Part shown: piece by piece, positions 1 to 9,519 of the stretch
How positions within the stretch are numbered: position 1 is the first letter of the stretch
Layout of the letters: every line of letters begins with the position of its first letter
From: Lactarius indigo
Taxonomy: Eukaryota > Basidiomycota > Agaricomycetes > Russulales > Russulaceae
DNA length: 64,000 nt
Reading direction: 5' to 3'
Assembly: GCA_025766275.1 (NCBI GenBank)
Contig: JAFKAC010000026.1
Coordinates: forward strand, 372,001-436,000
Notes under the pieces: model-generated
What the model saw: the letters and a program-made list of their open reading frames with translations, nothing else
What the model was told of the DNA's origin: nothing
Database searches by the model: none
Translations under genes and position numbers: made by a program

Positions 1-1
1 A

Positions 2-1294
2 TCTCAAAGCGAACCTTTCTCCTGCGAAGACCCCAATATCGCACGGCTATTACTGGAGGTTGGTGCGGACGTAAACGCACGAGATAAGGACCAGGCTACC
101 CCTTTACATTTTGCATGCTCCTATGGGAACTTCGAGACCGTAATGGTGTTGCTCGACCATGGCGCGGAGGTCAACGCGCGGAATGTTGATGGCCAGACAC
201 CATTATACCAAGTATCACCCAGCTCAGATCGACACAGTGGCGACAATCCCCATGTTACGCAGCTAATGTTGGAACGTGGCGCGGACGTGAATGCACGAGA
301 CAAGGGCCGTACGACTCCGTTACATTTGGCATGCTACATGTCGATGATCAAGTCTGCACGGATACTACTCGACCATGGTGCAGAAGCTGACGCACGGAAT
401 ACAAAAGGCCAGACACCATTACACCAAGTATCGCAGAACCCATTGTTTTACAACCCGAATTCCAGCGATAACCGTGTCGCACGGCTATTGTTGGAGCGCG
501 GCGTGGACGTGAATGTAAGAGACGATGATCAGGAAACCCCTTTACATGTTGCGTGCTCCTATGGGGACATCGGGACCGCACTGGTGTTGCTTGACCACGG
601 CGCCGAAGTCAGCGCGCAGAGTGCTGACGGCCAGACCCCATTGCACCGAGTATCCCAGGGCTCACGTGGTTACTCAGGTGACCGTGTCGCACAACTATTA
701 TTGGAGCGTGGAGTGGACGTAAATGCACGAGACAATCACATGGAAACTCCATTACATTTGGCGTCTTCGTCTTACAGGATACAGCTGAAGGTTGTCGAGG
801 TGCTGCTCAACCATGGCGCAGACGCAGACGCACGGAATGCGGATGGCCAGACCCCACTGCACCAGGTATCACAGAACTTACTCCGTAGCGGAAACGAAGG
901 TTTTCATGCGCCGCATCATGGGCCAAGTGCTGCGCGGCTATTGTTGAAGCGCGGTGTGGACGTGAATGCACGAGACAAGGAGCAGGCGACCCCATTGCAT
1001 TTGGCATCCCAGTGTGGCTGCGTCGAAGTTGCAGAGGCGCTGCTTGACCACGGTGCATGGGCCAATGCAGAAGACATCCGTGGACAGACACCATTGCACC
1101 AAGTGCTACTGGGAAATCACAACTATTGGAGTCTTGATCGGAGTATGGGGAGACCACTAAAGAGCGACCCAGGCAAAGTTCTTCGTCTTGCAAAACGATT
1201 ACTGGAGCGCGGTGCGGACGTGAACGCACAAACCAAGGACCACGAAACGCCGTTACATCTTGCATCACGCCTTCGGTTGTACGATATTGTGTGA
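2..1294 (+). pseudogene. NLR locus 0: ankyrin tail of a broken Goodbye-NACHT-ankyrin gene (5' part outside window)
   Basis: The frame is open from base 2 and encodes eleven ankyrin repeats with the usual TPLH...LLLERGADVNA pattern, matching repeats 9-19 of the locus 3 ankyrin series. In locus 3 the final repeat reads DIARILLKHGA; here the equivalent CGA codon is TGA (1292-1294), so the last roughly 40 residues are lost. Homology to the family continues past the stop to about 1413, and a small deletion there also removes the normal stop codon. The ankyrin array would be the ligand-sensing half of a STAND receptor. I call it a pseudogene because two independent lesions affect the end, but a slightly shortened working protein cannot be excluded. 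The upstream half lies outside the window. Confidence 0.8.
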
Positions 1295-1414
1295 TTTCTC
1301 CTCAAGCACGGTGCCGATGTTAATATGAAGAACTCGGAGGGCAAGTCCCCATTGGAGCTCGCTACTGGGAGAAAAGGGAAGGCAATGAGGCGATTGTTGT
1401 CGGACAATTCTGTA

Positions 1415-2060
1415 AATGTGATACACAGTCGTGACAGGTCTGCTCTACGATACGTTGGTGTATAAACGTTATCATATTTGTTCGGATACGCGGATTGTAT
1501 ATAGTCGGCGTAGCTATCTGTAGGGCATAAAAAGCTATCGCGCAAGTCCTGCACGTCGTCCTAGCCCGACTGGCCCATTCACGAAAATGTTATCGGCCCC
1601 TACCTTCGCTTGTAACGACCACCCTGTGCTCCATTAATGCCCCCGCGTAGGCCAGCACACCACATATCAAGTTACTGGCAAGGCTACCGCACATGACACA
1701 ACTACTAATGTCCGATGGGTTCGCTTCACGAGAGAAGACTCGGATGTAAACGCCCATGGTCAATGGGCAGGGGTCCGAACGCCTCCTGGAATGGGGCGGA
1801 TAGCCCCGGAGGGTGGTGAAAAAGGGCGCCTCGCAAGAAGCAAAGTGCCACTTGTATACGTTATTCGTAAGAGGAAGGAATGGGTGAGGATTGGGCCTGC
1901 CGCCGGGCGGGAGAGGATCGTTCAATATATTTTGTGACGAATTGTTCGCTGCATTGGCGCGATCGCTGCTGATAGCGCATCTGCTTGGGGGGTGAGGGGG
2001 GTCGGTGAGGAAGTTGGTGCAAGAGGGCGGCCTGCGCACTTGCATTGGCGAATGTGAGCG
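1415..2060. repeat. Conserved 3' flank of the NLR family, locus 0 copy
   Basis: This is non-coding sequence shared with the DNA downstream of the other NLR copies. A first part near 1430-1560 resembles 33470-33620 (both carry a CTGCTCTACGATAC-type string). A second part near 1775-1990 resembles 33840-34050 and 24600-24800. No open frame is shared among the copies, so it is flank carried along with the gene during duplication. ORFs seen here shift frame between copies and were not called. Confidence 0.7.
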
Positions 2061-3161
2061 TGTTTCATCGCTGATAGAAGTGTTACCTCGACTTTTGTCG
2101 AGAGAGCTGCTCAGGCCTGCAGTGCGCCTCCCCTCTCGCATTAGGGCGGGATCGCATGGAAAATCCTGGGGGCGGTGGGGTTCACAAAAAAGATGCACGC
2201 TGCGAGATTGCGCGTGAGGAGGATGCGCGACCTATGACCAGGAAACAAGGATCTTGCTCTACTAAATTTGAGAAACTTGAGACCCGGAATAACCGAATCG
2301 GAGATGCGGGCCGAGGTCCTCGGATTTTGGCCGGTCTGAGCGGAACGAGGCACTCGCGGTGCCTTAGAGCATTGTTTTGAGTGAGCGGACGAGGCGGCAC
2401 ATGCTATTCCCTTGTGTGCCGCCACCTGCCCGCCCACTATTCCAACCAGTCTAAAGAACCGGATCATTTCTTTTTTTTTCCCGCCCACCGCACCCTTTTC
2501 CCTTTTGCCATGGGATCGTTTATGAGGATCGCTGTTGTCCCCAATGTTCTTCTGGTCACCCCAGGAGGGTTTCCACTCGCCCGTCGCGACCTCGCCTCAG
2601 AGGCAGAGACCCTCCTTCTCGATCGAGAAGCGCTTCGCGCTTTCGCCCGCCCTCTATGCTTGTTTTACCCCCATAGAGCGCGAGGATGAACTCCTTTCGC
2701 ACCTAGCTACCTACACTGCCTGTACGTGCTCTCAGACTGAATGCCCAAATAGACCTAGCCGCGTCCCATTGCGGCACCGTGACTGACTCTTCGTGCGGCA
2801 CCCCAGCTTTCCCTCATCTCCTCTCCTCAACTGGCGCCGCACCGTCTCCTCCATCGTAAAGCAAAGCTGCGACTCGCAAAGACCACGGCCGCGACTGAAA
2901 ATGTCCCTCATGAGCCCACCAATCATCCTCATGTAAAGTTTTCCAGCTCTCGTTGCTCCGCACTTCCAATACCCCCCAACTTCATCCATGACATCAGAAC
3001 CAGGTAATCCCAGCGGCCCGAGAAGAGGTATCCCAGAAATAGAAGGATACGAACCAAATGTAGGCAAATTGGTGGAATCCTTCCACCCAACTGTGATGCA
3101 TATGATAGTCCTGATCGTTGCAACTATCCGACCCTTCAACCGTCCTGTCTCCGCGGATTCA
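2061..3161. other. Spacer largely unique within the window; no gene supported
   Basis: From about 2480 to 3161 I find no second copy elsewhere in the window. A minus-strand frame of about 150 codons (2732 to about 3170) and overlapping plus-strand frames are open, but none shows a recognisable domain or a splice pattern. The minus-strand frame runs into the poly(T) of the neighbouring LINE. It is the target region into which that LINE inserted; the continuation lies after 5131. Confidence 0.4.
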
Positions 3162-3174
3162 TGACGCACCCTGC
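3162..3174. repeat. 13-bp target-site duplication, left copy
   Basis: TGACGCACCCTGC here is repeated exactly at 5119-5131, on the other side of the LINE fragment. A perfect 13-bp duplication bracketing a poly(A)-tailed, 5'-truncated element is the mark of target-primed reverse transcription. Confidence 0.9.
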
Positions 3175-5118
3175 TTTTTTTTTTTTTTTTTTTTGGAAAG
3201 CGTTCTAAATCCAGAAAGCACATACTATCTAAAGTAGGTAATTTCCGTAAATAGGTGTCAGACAGCAGGAGATTGTAGGTATCAGCCCTGTCCAACTCGC
3301 GAAAGCCGGGCCGCAGCCCAGAGTGAGGAAAAATACAGATTAAGGTACACCCCTGGTTTAGGGGTAGTGTGGGACTCAAGGCACGTTGTCGTCGCCATCG
3401 GCGGCCTGGGACTGGCGTGCATTCCTACCCACTAAAACCTCACGATTGTGAATCCACCGATCCGGCGGATCAGAGGACTTTTTCAAGGCTTTTTCCCAGG
3501 TCGCCTCCACGAGCTGGGTAAAGGGGACGCTTCTTTTTATCTTCGTGGCTGTTATCTTGTCGTCTGTGAGTCGTCTGTTAATGGCTTTAAGCCATCTTGC
3601 TTTGACCTGGCTCGGTGAGTGGTGGATCTCTTGTATCACTCTTTCGCAGCGTAGTACCCATATCAGGTGCGCTGTCTCGGAAAGGGTGATTTGGAGGAGT
3701 CGTGTCGCGGCTTTCTTTTTTAGGCTGGCCCCTCTTTTTCTCTCTTCTTCGTCTAGCAGGGTAACTCTTTTCGGGGATAAGCATCTGCACCCTAGGATGG
3801 TGCCCAGGCTCAGTTCCGGCCATGGTATGTCCTCGTGGGGCCACAGTTCCTTGGCTAGATTCCAGGCGATTCTCACGGGGTTTTCACTGCAGGCTAGGAG
3901 GATGTGATCCATCGTTTCCGTCGTTCCGCATGTGGCGCACGTTCCCCTCTGTTCGTACCCGGGGATGCGGAACCATACTTCACCGACCATGGGGGTGGCA
4001 TGCATCGCCTTGAAGAGGAATTGTTGGACCCTTATACGGATGGTGCGTCGCCTTATGCTCTCCCATAGTGTTCCGTCTGTTTCACAGTTTCCTGTGTAGA
4101 TTCTCACCGCCTCTCTCGTCGTGTCTAGGTTGTAGTTTGTGGAGGGGCGGGTTGGGACTGTCCGCCTTTCTCGTATGCCTTTATACGCGATCGCTTGCGT
4201 CAGCGTTTCGAGTTTGGCCCCTTGTAGGTCGAATTCTATCGGGATGTCTAGGGGGAGTTCGTCTTCTTGGTCTTTGTCTGCTCCTTCCTTCGCTAGCTTA
4301 TCGCTTTCTTTGTTCCCTAGGTTTCCTCTGTGGCCTTTCACCCATTGGAAAGAGGTTGGGGCCGTCCTACTTTTCAGGAGGTATGCCGCGCGTTTGAACA
4401 TGTCGGCGTTTTTTATCCCTATCCATCCTCTGTCCTCCCAGTCGCCGAGGTGTTCCGTGAGTCCCTCGATCATGTACCTGGAGTCCGTAACCAGGGTCAG
4501 GTGGCAGTAATTCGGCAGTGCTTTCACCGCAGCGATGACCGCCGCTAGCTCTCTGACTTGGTTCGATTGGCTGGGGCCTGGGATTCTCAGGGCGTTATTT
4601 TGTGGGTGGTCGTCTCCGATCCATACACCACTTCCGCACCTCGCGTCGAGTCTGCCATTGTTCGAGCAGGAGCCGTCGGTGTAGGCTTCAATCTTTATGT
4701 GGTCGAGGTTCCTGCCCCTGGTGAGTTGGCGTCTTGCTGGGATCATCGTGAGTCTTTCCGGGTCCGTGAATATCCTGAAGCATTCCGCTATCCCTCTTTT
4801 GCAGGTGATGGTGGGGTTGAATAGGATCTCTCCCTTCGTGTCTCTTGCTTTCCTATTCTTTGCTTTCCTGTTGGGCGTGAGGGACAGGTTGTCATGGTGT
4901 TCAGGTACGTTCGGGTTGTATTTTGGTGTTATGTCATTAATTCGTTCCAAGGCTTCGGACGCGCATGCATGGGGGTTTCTACACCCCAGTAACCTGTCTC
5001 GTGCACATTGGACGCAGACGCATGCTAGGGACGGTGAGTGCGTCAGCGTCCGGTTACGTTGTCTGATTTTCCGCGCGAGCTTGATTAGATCTGCTATCGT
5101 TTTCACCGCGTGGCACCG
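3175..5118 (-). mobile_element. 5'-truncated LINE (non-LTR retrotransposon), Tad-like, with poly(A) tail
   Basis: The element is 1944 bp on the minus strand. Its 3' end is a 20-nt poly(A) tail, seen as poly(T) at 3175-3194, and it is bracketed by an exact 13-bp duplication. It begins abruptly inside the coding frame, so it is a dead-on-arrival copy that lacks the endonuclease and reverse transcriptase. The remaining ORF encodes an RNase H domain and a C-terminal Cys-rich motif, the order known for fungal Tad-clade LINEs. The clade name is inferred from the domain order and host, not from a search. Confidence 0.9.
3376..5118 (-). pseudogene. LINE ORF2 C-terminal fragment: RNase H plus zinc-knuckle-like region
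   Basis: An open frame of about 580 codons runs from the truncation point to the stop at 3376-3378. An upstream ATG at 5178 would add about 20 residues, but those come from host flank. The RNase H core shows the acidic residues in order: TDGSC, then the E of RELAAV, then TDSRY, then the D of NKESDKLAKEGA, with the WVKGHRG motif between. Downstream, CATCGTTETMDHILLAC resembles the zinc-binding motif after LINE RNase H domains. In a full element RNase H removes the RNA strand of the RNA/DNA hybrid. Without RT this fragment cannot move itself. Its frame is undamaged, so the insertion is probably young. Confidence 0.85.
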
Positions 5119-5131
5119 TGACGCACCCTGC
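5119..5131. repeat. 13-bp target-site duplication, right copy
   Basis: Exact match to 3162-3174; it marks the 5' end of the inserted LINE. Joining sequence before 3162 to sequence after 5131 through one copy of the 13-mer gives the pre-insertion allele. Confidence 0.9.
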
Positions 5132-5640
5132 TCACCTAATATGGGCCTAATAAGCTTAGTCAGTAGCTTATGGAACAATCGACGAGAAGTGGTCGCCGCG
5201 GGACAAATGGGATCTCAGACTGTCGCTGTCGTAGTTACTTGGATCCTAAATTCTTGCTCTGCGCGTGCGCATACCATTGTGCGATCAAAAATAACTATAT
5301 GCCAGCGAGATAGTACTCGGACTTGGACAAGCTCTTGTGAAACGTACTCGTGATGGATCTGCTCTACGATATGAAAGTGTAGAAATGCCGCATTAGTTCA
5401 TATATGTTTTCGGATAGTAGGTAGTTCCAATGTAGCGGACATCCCTCACGTTACCTCTACCCGACCTGGCCATTCAGGAAAGTATTGTCCGTGTCCCTAC
5501 CCTCCCAACTGTCTCGTGTTCTACCAGCGGCCCAACACGCGTTACACCAACTATTGTCGGGAGAGCGAGGTGGCTCTGCATAGAGCATACCGGAGGCGAG
5601 ATGCGTGCTGCTAGAATGTGCGTGAGTGAGGAAGTGTGAC
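5132..5640. repeat. Relic of NLR 3' flank with no gene in front of it
   Basis: From about 5340 the sequence follows the 3' flank of the NLR genes (compare 14310-14480 after locus 1): a GATCTGCTCTACGATAT-like string, then a TCGGATAGTAGGTAG-like string, then a CCTGGCCATTC-like string. No ankyrin coding sequence precedes it. I read it as what remains after deletion of a former NLR copy. Bases 5132-5340 show nothing I can identify. Confidence 0.55.
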
Positions 5641-6560
5641 CCAGGAATCACTGGAAATGCCGCTCGTCTGGCTAGCGCTCAGTGTTCGTTGTTCATATGT
5701 TTTTTCCGCGCGTTCGGGACATTAGCCCTTCCTCTCCAATCTTGATTTCTTCTGCGCTATCCTCGCGAACTCGATCGACGCACCAGATGCAGAGCTACTA
5801 TCCAATGATGAGGGCGACAGACATTTCGGCGCCAAAGTCAGAAAATGTTGAAACGTTTGACTCTTCCCGCCGTCGCCTTCACACAGATGGGGATGTAAAT
5901 CGTGGGACGGATTGCTTATGCGCAGTGGAGGAAATGCCAATATCAACCATCCAATGGAATCGAGACTATGGCCGAGATCGATGCAGCCAAGGCATCCTTG
6001 AATTCCAGGCTACGGTGTCGATGGTGAGGTGTAGGGGAAACCGGAGCCATGTAGAGGTGGAGCTAACCCTACTGGCCAGGCAATAAGGACGGTTGCGGAG
6101 ACAAGTGGTCGCTGTATGCATGGATGTGGGCGAACGGCGGAGTAGAGATACCATTTGGCATTTGGGCGCCTTGCCGTTGGTGAGTGAGAGAAACAGAATA
6201 GGAGAGATAGCGCACACCTCAACGGACCGAGTACTCTCTGACTCCGGGCGACAAACGTTTCGCTCCATTCACAGCCCAACTTTCAGTTTGGAGAAGGGCG
6301 ATGTAGGAGAGATAGGAGGTGGCCTAGTCCTATGTATGCGGGGTCCAGATTGCCGGAGTCGAGATGGCATAAGGAAGTGATATTCGGGGAAGTTGGACCA
6401 GATTTCTTGGGTCGACTTGGCATGACACTTGTTGAGCGAGAAGACGATGAGAGTAAGTCGGAGATGTCGGTTTGGCTGACAAATAGCACCAATCACCGGA
6501 CTTCCGCGTTCCGTGAGTTCCGCTCCACATGAGTTCGCAGACTCTTCTAGTTCTTACCAC
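5640..6560. repeat. Distal upstream block of the NLR family, copy 1
   Basis: This roughly 0.9 kb block recurs at about 25790-26665, 35450-36310 and 45470-46355, always upstream of an NLR locus. Shared stretches include the CAAGGCATCCTTGAATT area near 5990 and the GACTTCCGCGTTCCG area near 6500. Minus-strand ORFs of 75-100 codons overlap it, but indels change their frames between copies. I see no gene in it. Confidence 0.65.
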
Positions 6561-8045
6561 GCAGTACTTTCGGCTCCATCGCGATGGAACATAAGCAGAT
6601 CCCGCTTTAAATAAAACCCCCCACGACAATTCCGTTTGCATTGATCGATCGACGTTCTGCTCCCCTGCTCCCTGTGTTATACAACAACGTGCATGCCGAG
6701 CAACTACAGCCGTAGAACTACACGTATCGCGGATAGATATGACTGCAATGACATTTCATAACACTCGAAACGCTTCGGGGACAGTTGAATAACTTAACGG
6801 GGGTCGTGCTGATCTGCGATAAGATAACGATAACTTAATTTGGACGCACCTAACACGGTCCCATTTCCCTTCCGCAAGACCAACCGTAAGTGCCAAAGAG
6901 AACTCGCCCCGTACCGTACAGCTATCGTGGAAAACAAGACGGGTCTTGAGAATTTTGCAGCTGCTGCCACCATAGCTGCCAGAGGTGGAGAAGAGGGGTG
7001 TCAAGACGGCCGTGTAACCCTCGAGTCATTCTACTTTTGCGCGGACGAAACTCCAACGAGTGCGAGAACCTTGTCTGAGGTACTGCTTCACGCATGACTT
7101 GGAACGAGCTACGGGAAACTTGAAGCACTATGAACTTGTACGTTCACCTACACGTGCTACTTGCGCAGTTCTATCTTGATAGTACCCTTCTGATTAGCGC
7201 GCCCCAGAAATCCGCCATAGGAAACGCAGATTGGAAATGATATGCGGAATTTCTCGACATAAAGGCGGTGATGGCGGCAGCTACTAGCGCAAAGGCCAGT
7301 CGGAAGAAAAGGAAGAGGGGCAGATGACCATTGTGAAATGGGATATTGTTTCGTCTAGTCGGTGGATATGCGTACGGATTCTGACACGGGACTTGAAGCT
7401 TGAAGGACAAGCGACCGCAACTTGTGTCAAGGGAAAGGGCCTAGATCCATACTCGCACGCCTGGCTAATCCCACCAGTGTGATGTCTACAGACACAGGCA
7501 CACGCGGCGGCTACGCTGCGGCCATTGATCGAAACAAACGAACCGAAAGAGGACTGACAGCGTTGACAGGTCGACACCTTTGAGAAAGATAATCGTGAAC
7601 AAATGTTCACAGACCACCCTGGAACGCACCTGAAAGCCATCCCGCTGTCATCCTCGCTCGTGGTGGCCCTCCCAAGCTCTGCCACTGCCTTGATGCGCGG
7701 CGCGTCATGACTCATAGTGGGCTTATCGCCAAAAGCACTCGTCCAGTAGGCTGAAAGACTGTTCTTCCATGCTATCAATGACCTTCAATAACCGTATTCT
7801 GACTGGCGTACCGGTACCTGGCATCGGCGTCGGCGGCTGGAGGTTGGGAAGCGTAAAGTCCTACGAGGGCTGGACGAACCCCTTCACGGGGCTGGACATA
7901 GGCAATGCGCACAACATGGATGTGTGCGAGAGGGTCCTAGTTGAATGCCGTTCCCATTCGTGAGAGTGGGTGAACGGGAGTGGGAGAAAGAGCACACGTC
8001 AAGGACTGAGAAGGAAGTTGCGTGTCGCGTTTGAACCGGTCCGCC
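6560..8045 (+). promoter_or_regulatory. Proximal upstream block of the NLR family, orphan copy (no gene follows)
   Basis: The block matches the DNA just upstream of loci 2, 3 and 4. It includes a cluster of GATA-type sites near 6820 and a segment ending in CGTTTGAACCGGTCC near 8040. In loci 2 and 3 the Goodbye start codon follows that segment by about 140-170 bp. Here it runs instead into a second copy of the upstream block, so this promoter appears to drive nothing. The region is nearly identical to about 46380-47880. Confidence 0.6.
6817..6834 (+). promoter_or_regulatory. Clustered GATA-factor-like sites
   Basis: CGATAAGATAACGATAAC contains three HGATAR-type words in 18 bp. The same cluster occurs at 26971-26988 and 46640-46657, with weaker versions at 16243-16262, 24077-24086 and 8246-8259. 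Fungal GATA zinc-finger regulators bind such words. Function here is inferred from repetition and conservation only. Confidence 0.45.
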
Positions 8046-9519
8046 TCCCACAATAGTACGTTGTCATTGACAGAATTTCCACTCTAGCTTTACTTCCTGT
8101 ATTACAACGTGCATCGCGACGAGTGTCTACCATAGAACCGTATGTTTCATGGATAGATGCAGTGTGACTACATCAGTAGCGATAGCACGCGGAATAATTC
8201 GGGGAGAACTATTACCAATGTTTTGCGAAGAGCTAGTGATGATGGTGATAAGATAACTTGACTGAAACAACCTACTTGACCCCAGGCCGTGATGAGCAAC
8301 ACTGAACCGACGTACAAGTCATTCAAGAGTGAGCTGAACCACAGATGTGACGATGTCGTCTGTCAATCCAACTCCTTTCTTGTCTGCGACCCCCGCTGCA
8401 AGACCAGCTGGGACTAGTAAATACTGAAGGAAGCTCGCACCTCACCATACAGATGTTGTGGAAAACACGATGAATCTCGAGTCCGATATAGCTGTAGTCA
8501 CTGCGGATGTTGGAGTGGTGGAATGTCGTGGGGTGTCAAGACTGCTGATTGTGTCCTACCAATATGACGTGTGACCTTCGATCCCTTCTACTTTTGCGCA
8601 GACGGTACACGGCCTAATTAGTGCTCAGAAATCCGCTGTGAGCAATGTAGATCTGGAATGGGAAGCAGAGGTGATGGCGCCAGCATGCTCTAGCTCACAA
8701 GCCAGTCGGAAAGAAAGGTGCAAAAACGAGGGGAGACAATCACGCGCCGACTACACTCTGCTCATTGTTCGAAACCAACGAATGGAACGAGGGTTGATAA
8801 CGTTGACATGTTGACGTCGACACCCCTGAGGAAGGTAGTCGCGAACAAACACTCACAGGCTAGCCCTGTTACGCACCTAAAATAATCATCCCCACCGTCA
8901 TCATCGCCCGTGGTGATCCCGGTATTTTGCCACCACCTTAGAGAGCAAGGTGTCGTATCGTCTAGTCAGCGTATCACATACCCCGAGCCAGCAGAGAGGC
9001 CATTCTTATACACTACCAATGGCCTCCAATGACGATATCCAGACTGAGGTTATCGGTGTCCGATATTGGTGTCGGCTGTTTGGGGATTATGGAGCCTATT
9101 GGGAACTTAACTTCCCACGAGGGTTGGACGAACCCTTTCACGGGGTTGTAAAGAATCGCAGAGAGGCCGCTCACAAAGTAGATGCCTGCTAGAAAGGTCC
9201 ATAATCGGATGTCGTTCCCATTGTGAGAGGGAGCGAAGGGGATCGACTCTGAAAAGGAGAGAAAAAGCGCACGTCGAGGATTGAAAAGGAGCTGTATAAC
9301 TACCGGAGAACGCCGGTATGAGCGGTCCGGATATGTGCCATGAGCGCCTGTCTCAATCAAATTAACGCCGGCGACTTATCGTCATGTGTGCTGTGCGCAA
9401 GGCTGTGCCCCTTGCTGTGCCCGCTACATACACGGGGCACACGTTCCCACCCGAGAAACCTGGTCTTCGTCCTACTTTTTACCTACATTCTTATCGAACT
9501 CACAGTCGCGATAAACACG
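8046..9519 (+). promoter_or_regulatory. Upstream/promoter region of NLR locus 1 (second, tandem copy)
   Basis: This stretch repeats, in more diverged form, the block at 6650-8045 and ends at the locus 1 start codon. Shared marks are a GATAAGATAAC word near 8250, the TAGCTCACAAGCCAGTCGG area near 8690, and the GAGGGTTGGACGAACCC area near 9120. It is closely matched by 47880-49360, upstream of locus 5. A transcription start cannot be placed from sequence alone. Confidence 0.5.

Noticed and set aside
2732..3379. 215-codon minus-strand ORF with a KKKKKK run
   Set aside because: It crosses the LINE 3' end, its poly(A) tail and the target duplication, so the full ORF is an artefact of the insertion. 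The host part alone has no recognisable domain.
7769..7963. Plus-strand ORF MLSMTF...PVPGIGVGGWRLG upstream of locus 1, also at 47600
   Set aside because: The equivalent sequence at loci 2, 3 and 4 carries stops or frameshifts; the two open copies are recent duplicates of each other.
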